A stretch of 11,101 nucleotides of DNA, taken from contig DASSTJ010000191.1 in NCBI GenBank assembly GCA_035707965.1, forward strand, positions 1 through 11,101. The letters are read 5' to 3'. Made by a program: the position numbers and the translations under genes. The stretch's first letter is position 1; each line of letters starts with the position of its first letter. The stretch comes from DASSTJ01 sp035707965. Lineage in GTDB: Bacteria; Actinomycetota; Actinomycetes; Actinomycetales; Angustibacteraceae. Shown in pieces: positions 1 to 6,484 of the stretch. The notes beneath the pieces were generated by a model. It ran no database searches. It worked only from the letters and a program-made list of their open reading frames with translations, and was not told where the DNA came from.

Positions 1-19
1 ATCGGGGGTGCCCGCATTG

Positions 20-39
20 GCGCGAACCGCGGTTCGTGC
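20..39. terminator. Palindrome just past the amidase stop, possible terminator
   Basis: A perfect 14-bp palindrome (CGAACCGCGGTTCG, 23-36) lies 8 bases beyond the amidase stop codon. It extends to a 10-bp stem at 20-39 with one G-T pair. There is no loop in the strict palindrome and no clear T-run. It could be a weak transcription terminator for the amidase or a protein-binding site of a gene to the left. Only its position after the gene favours the terminator reading. Confidence 0.3.
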
Positions 40-44
40 GCGGG

Positions 45-1511
45 TCAGAGCTGCGGGCGGCGGGCGCCGAAGTGCGTGGCCTGCTCGAACACGTGACCGA
101 CCTCGAGAACCCGTCGGTCGGCGCGCGGGGGGCCGATGACCTGCAGCCCCACCGGCAGGCCGGACGACGTGAAGCCCGCGGGCACGGAGAGGGCGGGGGC
201 GCCGGTGGCGGAGATCAACGTGCACGAGCGCATCCAGTCCAGGTAGCTCTCCTGCTGCTGGCCGTCGACGAGCGTCGGGTACTCCTGGTCGATGTCGAAC
301 GGAACGACCTGCGTGGTGGGCGCCAGCAGCACGTCGTACCGCTCGAAGAACTCGACGACCTTCTCGTAGAGGCGCGTGTGCTTCGCCTCGGCTCGCGCCA
401 CGTCGGCGCCGGTGAGCTGCCGACCCTTCTCCACGTTCCAGTGGATGGCCTGCTTCACCTCGTCAGGGTGACGGCGCGCCACCTCACCCAGCTGCAGCTC
501 GAAGAGCCACGCGCGCAGGGTGCCGAAGACGTCGTCGGCATGGTCGAGGTCCGGGCAGTCCTCAGTGACATCGGCGCCCAGGCCGGCAAACACCTCGGGC
601 ACGCCCGCGAGCTGCTCACGCACCTCAGCGTCGACCGGCACGCGGCCGCCGAGCGTCGGCGCCCAGGCCACGCGCAGCCCGTTCTGCAGGGTGCCGGGCA
701 GCGGCGGCGCGAACGTGGAGCCCTCGTCCTGCAGCGAGATCGGTACGCGAGCGTCGGGTCCGGCCATGGCGGCCAGGCTCAGTGCCACGTCGGCGACGGT
801 GCGTCCCATCGGACCCTGCACCGACAACGTCGCGAACCCGTTCACCGCTGGGTGCTGCGGCACGCGACCCGGCGTCGGACGCAGGCCCACGACGTTGCAG
901 AACCCTGCCGGGTTGCGGAGCGAGCCGCCCATGTCGCTGCCCTCGGCGACCGGCACGAGACCCGCTGCGAGCGCCGCCGCCGCTCCCCCGCTCGAGCCGC
1001 CGGCGCTGCGGTCGAGCGCGTAGGGGTTGCGCGTGACGCCGAACACCGGGTTGAAGGTGTGCGAGCCCGCGGCGAACTCGGGCACGTTCGTCTTGCCGAC
1101 ACGCACCGCGCCAGCCGTCCGCATGCGGGCCACGACCAGCTCGTCCTCGGGTGGCACGTGCTGGGCGAGCGTCGGCGACCCGCTGGTGGTGCGCATGCCG
1201 CCGGTGGCGTGCGTGTCCTTGTGCGCAGCCGGAAGCCCGTGGAGGACGCCCAGCAGGTGCCCGCTGGCCAGGGTCTCGTCAGCACGCGCCGCCTCAGCGC
1301 GGGCGGCGTCGACGTCCATCGTGACGATCGCGTTGATCGCCGGGTTGACGCGCTCGATCCGGTCGAGGTGCGCCTCGAGCAGCTCACGCGCCGAGACCTG
1401 CTTCTCGCGCAGCAAGCGGGCGAGCTCGGTCGCCGGGGTGAAGCACAGCTCGTCCGCGGCGGTGGAGGCGCTCGCGCTGGGGCCGGTCCTCGTGGTCGCG
1501 CTGTCACTCAC
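45..1511 (-). CDS. Amidase signature (AS) family amidase
   Basis: This 488-aa protein is a stand-alone serine amidohydrolase that converts a carboxamide to its acid and ammonia, probably in the cytoplasm, since no signal peptide is visible. The signature core is clear. Lys98 (in HGLPAAHKDT), Ser173 (in GGSSGG, 171-176) and Ser197 (in GSDMGGSLRNPAG) have the spacing of the Ser-cisSer-Lys triad (75 and 24 residues, as in fatty acid amide hydrolase). The length is normal for the family. The GTG start at 1511 is chosen because GAGGA lies 7 bases upstream and the next residues are typical. It is divergent from the flavoprotein gene at 1832. It resembles general aliphatic or aryl amidases more than GatA, as no GatB or GatC gene is near. 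The substrate is unknown. It could finish the nitrile-to-acid route of the hydratase at 5.6-6.8 kb, but it lies 4 kb away in a separate unit. Confidence 0.93.
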   Translation of the reverse strand: MSDSATTRTGPSASASTAADELCFTPATELARLLREKQVSARELLEAHLDRIERVNPAINAIVTMDVDAARAEAARADETLASGHLLGVLHGLPAAHKDTHATGGMRTTSGSPTLAQHVPPEDELVVARMRTAGAVRVGKTNVPEFAAGSHTFNPVFGVTRNPYALDRSAGGSSGGAAAALAAGLVPVAEGSDMGGSLRNPAGFCNVVGLRPTPGRVPQHPAVNGFATLSVQGPMGRTVADVALSLAAMAGPDARVPISLQDEGSTFAPPLPGTLQNGLRVAWAPTLGGRVPVDAEVREQLAGVPEVFAGLGADVTEDCPDLDHADDVFGTLRAWLFELQLGEVARRHPDEVKQAIHWNVEKGRQLTGADVARAEAKHTRLYEKVVEFFERYDVLLAPTTQVVPFDIDQEYPTLVDGQQQESYLDWMRSCTLISATGAPALSVPAGFTSSGLPVGLQVIGPPRADRRVLEVGHVFEQATHFGARRPQL

Positions 1512-1640
1512 CGCAGGTCCTCGCTCCGTGCTCGGGGCTCGACGCCGGACGTGGCGCCATCCTCATCACACCACCACGCCGGGCGCCTCCCCGCACTGGC
1601 GAACCCCGCCCAAATCGCGCCGACGCCCTCGTTCGCCAGC

Positions 1641-1705
1641 GTGCGGCCGTGGGTGCGGGCAGCCCGGTCGCGATCGCAACCACCCCAACGCACCCATCCC
1701 CGCAC
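1641..1705 (+). repeat. REP-like palindromic element, copy 1
   Basis: This 65-bp element has inverted ends, GTGCGGCCGTGGGTGC at the left and GCACCCATCCCCGCAC at the right, around a core containing CCGGTCGCGATCGCAACC. The core holds the palindrome GCGATCGC. The right arm is followed at once by a second GCACCCATCCCC unit, so the arm is partly duplicated (to 1717). It is the same element as copies 2 and 3 in this window. It may form a long hairpin in RNA or cruciform DNA. The function is unknown. Confidence 0.8.
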
Positions 1706-1722
1706 CCATCCCCGCACGCGAC

Positions 1723-1787
1723 GTGCGGCCGTGGGTGCGGGCCGCCCGGTCGCGATCGCAACCACCCCGCCGCACCCATCCCCGCAC
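1723..1787 (+). repeat. REP-like palindromic element, copy 2
   Basis: This is a second, nearly identical copy (about 62 of 65 positions match copy 1) in the same orientation, with an 82-bp period. It ends 44 bases before the GTG start of the flavoprotein, so it probably lies in or near that gene's promoter or leader. The high identity to copy 1 suggests recent local duplication. Confidence 0.8.
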
Positions 1788-1831
1788 AGGTGGCCGCCGC
1801 GTGGGCAGGCGGCGCCTGAGAAGGTGGGCGG

Positions 1832-3049
1832 GTGAGCGAGCAGCGCGTCGTCGTCGTGGGGGCTTCATACGCCGGGCTGCGGGCCGCGGAGGCCGCGCGG
1901 CGCGCCGGCTTCACCGGCGAGCTCGTCCTGGTCGGCGCCGAGGCGCACCAGCCCTACGACCGGCCGACCCTCACCAAGCACGCGCTCGAGGCCGCCCCGG
2001 AGCCGGACGCCATCGCGCTGCCGCAGCCGGCGTCCCTCGGCGAGCTCACCTGGCGGCTCGGAGCCCGTGTCACGTCGTCCGATCTGGAGACTCGCGTGGT
2101 CACGCTGGACGACGGCACCGCCCTGAGCTGGGACGGTCTCGTCGTCGCCACCGGCCTGCGGTCGAAGCACCTGCCCATCGACTGGGAGCCGCCGCGTCTC
2201 GCCGTGCGCGACCTCGACGACAACGCGCGACTGAGGTCAGCGCTGCAGCACGCGCTGACTGCAGGACGCCGGGCCGTCGTGGTCGGTGCCGGGTTCATCG
2301 GCTGCGAGGTGGCCGCCGTCGCCACGGCACTCGGGCTGAAGGTCACCGTGGTCGCGCCCGAGGACGTCCCCCTGCAGCACCACCTGGGGACGCAGCTCGG
2401 CGCCGCGATGCAGCGCCTGCACGAGGAGCGGGGTGTGCGGTTCGCGCTCGGACGCGTACCCGTCGCGGTGCGCGGTTCCGTCGGGGCAGCCACGGTCGAG
2501 CTCTCGGACGGCAAGGCGCTGGACGCGGACCTCGTCGTCGAGGCGGTGGGCTGCTCACCGGTCGTGGACTGGCTGCAGGGCAACGACCTCGACCTGTCCG
2601 ACGGAGTGCTGGCCGACACCCACCTGCGGGTGCTGAGCGGTCCGTCGTCCGCCCCCCGGGACGGCGTCGTCGTCTGCGGCGATCTCGCGCGCTTCCCGAA
2701 CACGCTGCTCGACGACGTGCCGCGCCGCGTCGAGCACTGGACGATGGCGGCCGACACCGGCAAGCGCGCCGGGCGCACGCTCGGGCGTCACCTCAACGGC
2801 GAGCCGCCCGACGACAAGCCCTTCGAACCGGTTCCGACGTTCTGGAGCGAGCAGTACGACGTGCGCCTGCAGTCGTTCGGACTGCCCGAGCTGGGCGAGG
2901 CCGTCGACGTGCTCGAGGGCTCGCTGGACGCCGTCCGCGACGGCGTCGTCGTGGGCTACCACCGCGCCGGGGTGCTGGTCGGCGTGGTGATGACCGGCTT
3001 CGAGCACCGGTACCGCCACTACCGTGCGGCCATCGGCCAGCCCGTCTGA
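1832..3049 (+). CDS. FAD/NAD(P)-binding oxidoreductase, ferredoxin reductase-like
   Basis: This 405-aa flavoprotein belongs to the two-dinucleotide-domain reductases that pass electrons from NAD(P)H to a ferredoxin, as in P450 and Rieske oxygenase systems. The FAD Rossmann motif is at residues 6-17 (VVVVGASYAGLR), with Ser in place of the middle Gly, as is common in this subgroup. YDRPTLTK follows at 42-49, ATG at 106-108, the NAD(P)-binding motif VGAGFIGCEV at 151-160, and the second FAD contact VVCGDLARFPN at 280-290. The conserved C-terminal region is VPTFWSEQYDVRLQSFG (334-350). The length is normal. The GTG start is preceded by AAGG about 8 bases upstream and puts the Rossmann strand at residue 6. 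No ferredoxin, P450 or oxygenase gene is adjacent, so its partner is unknown. A stand-alone ferredoxin or rubredoxin reductase is the best reading. Confidence 0.9.
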   Translation: MSEQRVVVVGASYAGLRAAEAARRAGFTGELVLVGAEAHQPYDRPTLTKHALEAAPEPDAIALPQPASLGELTWRLGARVTSSDLETRVVTLDDGTALSWDGLVVATGLRSKHLPIDWEPPRLAVRDLDDNARLRSALQHALTAGRRAVVVGAGFIGCEVAAVATALGLKVTVVAPEDVPLQHHLGTQLGAAMQRLHEERGVRFALGRVPVAVRGSVGAATVELSDGKALDADLVVEAVGCSPVVDWLQGNDLDLSDGVLADTHLRVLSGPSSAPRDGVVVCGDLARFPNTLLDDVPRRVEHWTMAADTGKRAGRTLGRHLNGEPPDDKPFEPVPTFWSEQYDVRLQSFGLPELGEAVDVLEGSLDAVRDGVVVGYHRAGVLVGVVMTGFEHRYRHYRAAIGQPV

Positions 3050-3068
3050 CCCTGTTCCCTACGCCACG

Positions 3069-3178
3069 TTTCCCAGAGGGTGCACGCGAGGCGACGGCCA
3101 GACGTGCACCCTTGCCCGAAGGCGCACGCCCAGCGACGCCCACGCGTGCACCCTTTCCCGAAGGTGCACGCCCAGCCC
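3069..3178. repeat. 42-bp tandem repeat with nested hairpins, likely terminator region
   Basis: There are about 2.6 units, at 3069-3111, 3112-3153 and 3154-3178, with the pattern T-T-T/G-CCCGAAGG, then TGCACGC, then CGTGCACCC. Neighbouring units pair strongly: GCGTGCACC (3144-3152) is a perfect complement of GGTGCACGC (3163-3171) with a 10-base loop. AGGGTGCACG (3077-3086) also pairs with CGTGCACCCT (3103-3112). It begins 20 bases after the flavoprotein stop and ends just before the stop of the opposing 46-aa gene, so it could end transcription from both sides. The repeat period is a multiple of three, but the encoded peptides are low-complexity and I do not call a gene. Confidence 0.7.
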
Positions 3179-3181
3179 GGT

Positions 3182-3322
3182 TCAGACCGTCGGGTCGTCC
3201 AGCCAGTCGAGGACGACGTCCAGCTGGGCCTCGTTCACTGGCGTGGGCGGAACGTCCCAGGGACGGACGTCGATGACGTCGGCGAGCGTTGGCTCCCGAC
3301 GGGGCAGCTGCGTGGTGGACAT
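3182..3322 (-). CDS. Small hypothetical protein, 46 aa
   Basis: This is a short acidic protein beginning MSTTQLPRREPTLADVIDV, with DVRPWDVPPTP in the middle and the C-terminal stretch EAQLDVVLDWLDDPTV. I do not recognise the family. It looks like a real gene because nearly all codons end in G or C, the composition is balanced (Asp/Glu/Leu/Val) rather than the Arg/Pro/Gly mix of GC-rich shadow frames, and it has an ATG. A GGAG lies close upstream, but the spacing to ATG is only 2 bases, which is a weakness. The C-terminal half (residues 29-43) could form an amphipathic helix. It is on the same strand as cystathionine beta-synthase, 222 bases downstream of it, and is preceded by a cluster of GTGAG/CTCAC inverted repeats that may control it. 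Confidence 0.55.
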   Translation of the reverse strand: MSTTQLPRREPTLADVIDVRPWDVPPTPVNEAQLDVVLDWLDDPTV

Positions 3323-3337
3323 GACTCCATGCTGTCG

Positions 3338-3431
3338 GCTCACCTGCACGGGCCGCGTATCGACGGGCCGATCTCACCCGGAGTGAGCAGGTGGGCCCAG
3401 GGAGCGTGAGGCTCGCTCACACTGCGTCACC
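3338..3431. promoter_or_regulatory. Cluster of CTCAC/GTGAG inverted half-sites
   Basis: Directly upstream of the 46-aa gene are two perfect 5-bp inverted repeats with 5-base spacers: CTCAC-N5-GTGAG at 3373-3387 and GTGAG-N5-CTCAC at 3406-3420. GCTCACCTGC (3338-3347) also pairs with GCAGGTGGGC (3387-3396) with one G-T pair. Further TCACC half-sites occur at about 3340 and 3424. They could be operator sites for a dimeric regulator or leader RNA hairpins. No regulator gene lies within the window. Confidence 0.4.
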
Positions 3432-3544
3432 TGAGCATCTGTGCCACCCGCGCCCGGGAGCCGCCCTGTCGCCCAGGAGCCGCCTCGGGGCCGCGTCCAC
3501 GTCTGCCGCGAGCCGCGCCACGCCGAGCCCGCACGGGGAGCCGC

Positions 3545-4921
3545 TCAGTCGGCGAGGAAGCCCAGCAGGTCGGCGCGCGTGAGCACACCGGACGGCTTGC
3601 CGTCGACGACGACCATGACGGCGTCGGAGTGCTCCAGCTCGTGACGCGCGGTCGACACCGGCTCGCCGGCACCGACCAGCGGCAGAGGAGCACCCATGTG
3701 CTGCTCGACGCTGTCGGCCAGGTGCGCCTTGCCGGTGAAGAGCGCGTCCAGCAGGTCGCGCTCGCTCACGCTGCCCGCCACCTCCCCTGCCATGACCGGC
3801 GGCTCCGCCTTGACCACGGGCATCTGCGAGACGCCGTACTCGCGCAGGATCTGCACCGCGTCGCGCACCGTCTCGCTGGGGTGCGTGTGCACGAGCGCGG
3901 GCAGGTCGCCCGCCTTCGCCCGCAGCACCTCACCCACGGTGGTCTCGGCGTCCGACTTGAGGAAGCCGTAGGACGACATCCAGTCGTCGTTGAAGATCTT
4001 CGACAGGTAGCCGCGGCCGCCGTCCGGCAGCAGCACGACCATGACGTCGTCGGGGCCGAGCTCGCGTGCCACCTCGAGCGCCGCCACGACGGCCATGCCG
4101 CAGGACCCGCCCACGAGCAGACCCTCCTCGCGCGCGAGCCGCCGCGTCATCTCGAACGAGTCGGCGTCGCTCACGGCGACGATGCGGTCGGGCACCGCCG
4201 GGTCGTAGGCCCGTGGCCAGAAGTCCTCGCCCACCCCCTCGACCAGGTACGGCCGGCCGGTGCCGCCGGAGTACACGGAGCCCTCCGGGTCGGCGCCGAT
4301 CACCTGCACCGGACCACCGGGCCGGTCCTTCGACACGTCCTTGAGGTAACGACCGGTGCCGGTGATGGTGCCGCCGGTCCCGACGCCGGCGACGAAGTGC
4401 GTGACCCGGCCCTCGGTGTCGTCCCAGATCTCCGGGCCGGTCGTGGCGTAGTGGCTCGCCGGGCCCTGCTGGTTGGAGTACTGGTCGGGCTTCCAGGCGC
4501 CGTCGATCTCGCGCACCAGCCGGTCGCTGACCGAGTAGTAGCTGTCCGGGTGGTCCGGCGCCACGGAGGTCGGGCAGACCACGACCTCGGCCCCGTACGC
4601 CGTGAGGACGTCGCGCTTGTCCTGGCTCACCTTGTCCGGGCACACGAAGACGCAGTGGTAGCCCTTGCGCTGAGCGACGAGCGCGAGCCCGACGCCGGTG
4701 TTGCCGCTGGTGGGCTCGACGATCGTGCCGCCCGGCTTCAGGGCGCCGCGCTGCTCTGCCTCTTCGATCATGCGCAGCGCGATGCGGTCCTTCACGCTGC
4801 CACCGGGGTTGAGGTACTCGACCTTCGCGAGCACCGTGGCGCTGATGCCCTCGGTGACGGAGGTGAGCTTGACGAGGGGCGTGCTGCCCACGAGGTCGGC
4901 GATGTGCTCGGCGTACTTCAC
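3545..4921 (-). CDS. cbs: Cystathionine beta-synthase with C-terminal CBS domains
   Basis: This 458-aa PLP enzyme condenses serine with homocysteine to cystathionine, the first step of reverse transsulfuration. The fold-type II PLP domain spans residues 1 to about 320. Lys44 (in YLNPGGSVKDR) is the Schiff-base lysine, TSGNTG (71-76) binds substrate, GTGGT (181-185) grips the PLP phosphate, and GGSCG (271-275) holds the serine near the pyridine nitrogen. Two CBS motifs follow: TVGEVLR...LPALVHTHPSETVRDAVQIL at 328-360, and LADSVEQHM to the end (401-458). The layout closely matches Mycobacterium Rv1077, from memory. The GTG at 4921 is chosen because the homologous N-terminus (MKYAEHIADLVGSTPLV) begins there; the frame stays open upstream only as low-complexity sequence. 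No strong ribosome-binding site is seen, and a 3-residue upstream frame overlaps the start. It is divergent from the PPOX gene. Confidence 0.95.
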   Translation of the reverse strand: MKYAEHIADLVGSTPLVKLTSVTEGISATVLAKVEYLNPGGSVKDRIALRMIEEAEQRGALKPGGTIVEPTSGNTGVGLALVAQRKGYHCVFVCPDKVSQDKRDVLTAYGAEVVVCPTSVAPDHPDSYYSVSDRLVREIDGAWKPDQYSNQQGPASHYATTGPEIWDDTEGRVTHFVAGVGTGGTITGTGRYLKDVSKDRPGGPVQVIGADPEGSVYSGGTGRPYLVEGVGEDFWPRAYDPAVPDRIVAVSDADSFEMTRRLAREEGLLVGGSCGMAVVAALEVARELGPDDVMVVLLPDGGRGYLSKIFNDDWMSSYGFLKSDAETTVGEVLRAKAGDLPALVHTHPSETVRDAVQILREYGVSQMPVVKAEPPVMAGEVAGSVSERDLLDALFTGKAHLADSVEQHMGAPLPLVGAGEPVSTARHELEHSDAVMVVVDGKPSGVLTRADLLGFLAD

Positions 4922-4923
4922 GT

Positions 4924-4933
4924 GACCATGGTC
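4924..4933. promoter_or_regulatory. Perfect 10-bp palindrome at the cbs start
   Basis: GACCATGGTC lies two bases upstream of the GTG start of cystathionine beta-synthase. On the minus strand it contains an ATG opening a tiny frame (Met-Val-Thr-stop) whose TGA overlaps the GTG start. It may be a coincidental palindrome, an operator, or a translational coupling device. Confidence 0.25.
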
Positions 4934-5012
4934 CCAGACGGCCGGGTGGTCTCGTCGGCCGGACGTCGGGTCGCGCCGTCCGTGCACCTCGTGGGTTCGC
5001 GCCGGCGCGGCC

Positions 5013-5078
5013 GTGCGGCGATGGGTGCCGTCACCCCGGCTGCGATCACGACCGGCTCGCACGCACCCATCCCCGCAC
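5013..5078 (-). repeat. REP-like palindromic element, copy 3 (inverted)
   Basis: This is a 66-bp relative of the elements at 1641 and 1723, in opposite orientation. Its arms are GTGCGGCGATGGGTGC and GCACCCATCCCCGCAC, and its core on the minus strand contains CCGGTCGTGATCGCAGCC. It is more diverged than copies 1 and 2 from each other, but the arms and the core GATCGCA are retained. It ends 30 bases before the PPOX gene start, in the divergent region between cbs and that gene. As with copy 2, it sits just upstream of a rightward oxidoreductase gene. Confidence 0.75.
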
Positions 5079-5108
5079 GCTGCGGCCCTGATGTGCTGAG
5101 GTGGGGCC

Positions 5109-5522
5109 ATGGAGCGTGACCAAGCCCTCGAGTTCATCCGGTCCAACAGCCGCTGCGTGCTCGCCACCACGCGTCGCGACGGCCGGCCTCAGCTGTCGCC
5201 GGTCGACGTGACGGTGAACGCGCACGGGCAGGTCGTGCTGAGCAGCCGCGAGACCGCCCTGAAGGTCAAGAACCTCCGGCGGAAGCCGTACGCGTCGGTG
5301 TGCGTCTTCACCGACGGGTTCTACGGCCCGTGGTGCCAGGTCGAGGGGCCCGTCACCGTGGTAGAGCTGCCTGACGCGATGGACGGGCTCGTCGACTACT
5401 ACCGGCGCGCGGCCGGCAAGGAGCACCCCGACTGGGACGACTACCGCGAGGCGATGGTGCGCGAGCAGAGGGTGCTCGTGGTCATCGACGTCGAGCGGGT
5501 CGGCCCGACGGTCTCGGGCTGA
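5109..5522 (+). CDS. PPOX-fold flavin/F420-dependent oxidoreductase
   Basis: This 137-aa protein has the pyridoxamine 5'-phosphate oxidase-like split barrel. Proteins of this size in actinobacteria are mostly F420-dependent reductases or flavin/heme-binding proteins. The visible signature is the first strand pair VLATTRRDGRPQLSPV (17-32), then SSRETALKVKNLRRKP (45-60), where the conserved Lys/Arg residues usually contact the cofactor phosphate, and YASVCVF with GPWCQVEGPVTVV (61-85). The ATG start is well supported by GAGGTGGGG ending 2 bases before it. It is a single-gene unit, divergent from cbs and convergent with the hydratase operon. The last codons and stop lie inside a 14-bp tandem repeat, so the C-terminus may be altered by slippage. 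The substrate cannot be told from sequence. Confidence 0.88.
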   Translation: MERDQALEFIRSNSRCVLATTRRDGRPQLSPVDVTVNAHGQVVLSSRETALKVKNLRRKPYASVCVFTDGFYGPWCQVEGPVTVVELPDAMDGLVDYYRRAAGKEHPDWDDYREAMVREQRVLVVIDVERVGPTVSG

Positions 5523-5546
5523 CGGTCTCGGGCTGACGGTCTCGGG
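5507..5546 (+). repeat. 14-bp tandem repeat across the PPOX stop codon
   Basis: The unit GACGGTCTCGGGCT occurs at 5507-5520 and again perfectly at 5521-5534, with a third partial copy at 5535-5546. The first unit encodes the last codons (Pro-Thr-Val-Ser-Gly), and the TGA stop is formed across the unit boundary at 5520-5522. Because 14 is not a multiple of three, gain or loss of units does not disturb this first stop; only loss of the boundary would extend the protein. Confidence 0.85.
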
Positions 5547-5562
5547 TGGCGACGACGGCCCG

Positions 5563-6195
5563 CTACGCGGCTACCGGGCTGGCGGCGACGGCGACCCCGA
5601 TGAGGCAGTCGCGGCTCACGAGCGCCGCCAGCTCCTCCTCGCTCAGACCCTCGCTGCCCGACGGCCGGCGAGGCACGACCAGGTAGCGCAGGTCCGCGGT
5701 GCTGTCGTGGACGCGCACGGTCACCTCCGGAGGAAGGTGCAGGCCGAACTCCGCGAGGACGGCACGAGGTTCACGCACCGTCCGCGAGCGGTAGGCCGTG
5801 CTCTTGTACCAGTCGGGAGGGTTACCGATGATCGCGCGGGGATAGCACGAGCAGAGAGTGCAGACCACGACGTTGTGCACGGTCTCGGTGTTGAACAGCG
5901 CCTCGAACTGCACCAGCCCGGACGCGTCCACACCGACCTGCGCGACCGCGGCAGCGAAGTCCTCGCGAAGCAGCGCGGCGAACCTCGGGTCGACCCAGGC
6001 ACGCGCGACGATCCGCGCACCGGTCTCGGGCGACCGACGTTCCGTGGCGGCGACCTGGCGGCGGATCTCGTCCTGGGTCAGCACGCCCTTCTCGACGAGC
6101 AAGGCGGCCAGCACCCGGGATCGCGCCGCGAACGGGCTCAGCCCGACCCGAGGCCCGGGGTCGTGCTCCTGTCCGGCGTCGTGATGGTCACTCAC
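5563..6195 (-). CDS. Nitrile hydratase alpha subunit, cobalt type (or thiocyanate hydrolase gamma)
   Basis: This 210-aa protein is the metal-binding subunit. Residues 111-118 read VCTLCSCY: Cys112, Cys115 and Cys117 with the Ser116 backbone make the claw setting, and two of the cysteines are oxidised in known enzymes. Thr113 in CTLCSC marks the Co(III) type, whereas iron enzymes have Ser. Also typical are RIVARAWVDPRF (61-72), VHNVVV (106-111), WYKSTAYRSR (129-138), REPRAVLAEFG (141-151), DSTADLRYLV (164-173) and DCLIGVA (196-202). The usual Trp after CYP is Arg120 here (CYPRAIIG). The GTG start at 6195 overlaps the betaC stop by 8 bases, so translation is coupled. It is last in the operon betaN-betaC-alpha. 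No gene for the activator protein normally needed to load cobalt is visible. The reaction is nitrile to amide, or thiocyanate to carbonyl sulfide and ammonia. Confidence 0.93.
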   Translation of the reverse strand: MSDHHDAGQEHDPGPRVGLSPFAARSRVLAALLVEKGVLTQDEIRRQVAATERRSPETGARIVARAWVDPRFAALLREDFAAAVAQVGVDASGLVQFEALFNTETVHNVVVCTLCSCYPRAIIGNPPDWYKSTAYRSRTVREPRAVLAEFGLHLPPEVTVRVHDSTADLRYLVVPRRPSGSEGLSEEELAALVSRDCLIGVAVAASPVAA

Positions 6196-6484
6196 GGTCC
6201 TGCACCTCCTCGAGCCAGTGCTCGTAGATGTCAGCGGTCACCACGTCGCGCGAGGCACCGTCCGCCGGACCGAAGACGTCGGTGACGGCGAACTCGACGC
6301 GGTAGAGGGCAACCAGCGGCGCCGGGGCGCCGTACGCGAGGCGCTCAGGGTTGGGGAAGCGCCCCAGCAGGGCCACCACCGTGCCGGAGGCGCCGCGGAG
6401 GTAGCCCGGGGTGCGCACGTGTCCGGACGGTCCGGTGGTGCGCACGCGCACGCCGACGCCGACGGCCAGCGGTGACGGCCTCAC
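6188..6484 (-). CDS. Nitrile hydratase beta subunit, C-terminal half (separate chain)
   Basis: This 98-aa protein matches the SH3-like C-terminal barrel of nitrile hydratase beta. It has VGVRVRTT (10-17), the hallmark GHVRTPGYLRGASGTVV (21-37), PLVALYRVEF (56-65) and the ending DIYEHWLEEV (85-94), the counterpart of the usual D-x-W/Y-E-x-x-L-E tail. It is the equivalent of the small alpha subunit of thiocyanate hydrolase or the C-terminal beta piece of toyocamycin-type nitrile hydratase. The GTG start at 6484 overlaps the TGA of the betaN gene in a GTGA arrangement, which is a normal coupled start. Its own stop lies inside the alpha gene start. A single frameshifted beta gene is the alternative, but the split falls exactly at the known domain boundary with a proper start codon. 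Confidence 0.85.
   Translation of the reverse strand: MRPSPLAVGVGVRVRTTGPSGHVRTPGYLRGASGTVVALLGRFPNPERLAYGAPAPLVALYRVEFAVTDVFGPADGASRDVVTADIYEHWLEEVQDRE

Larger units (their letters stand above)
1512..1831. other. Non-coding divergent region with palindromic repeats
   Basis: These 320 bases separate the amidase (leftward) from the flavoprotein (rightward) and must carry both promoters. I see no convincing gene: the open frames here have low-complexity Arg/Pro/Gly composition and continue from shadows of the neighbouring genes. The main content is two 65-bp repeat copies (listed separately). No clear -35/-10 pair could be picked out. Confidence 0.7.

Noticed and set aside
36..1835. 599-residue open frame on the plus strand opposite the amidase
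   Set aside because: Arg/His/Gly/Ala-rich low-complexity translation with no family motif, antisense to a gene with an intact catalytic triad; a typical GC-rich shadow.
3069..3178. CRISPR-like array in the 42-bp repeats
   Set aside because: Units are directly adjacent with no unique spacers, only 2.6 copies, and no cas genes nearby.
1027..3276. 749-residue plus-strand frame covering half the amidase, the intergenic repeats and the flavoprotein
   Set aside because: It crosses two real genes in the wrong frame or strand, and its composition is Arg/Pro-rich. The periodic FPEGAR peptide near its end only reflects the 42-bp DNA repeat.
4922..5170. N-terminal extension of cystathionine beta-synthase to 5170
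   Set aside because: The extra 83 residues are low-complexity, cover the palindromic repeat and overlap the PPOX gene. The homologous N-terminus begins at the GTG at 4921.
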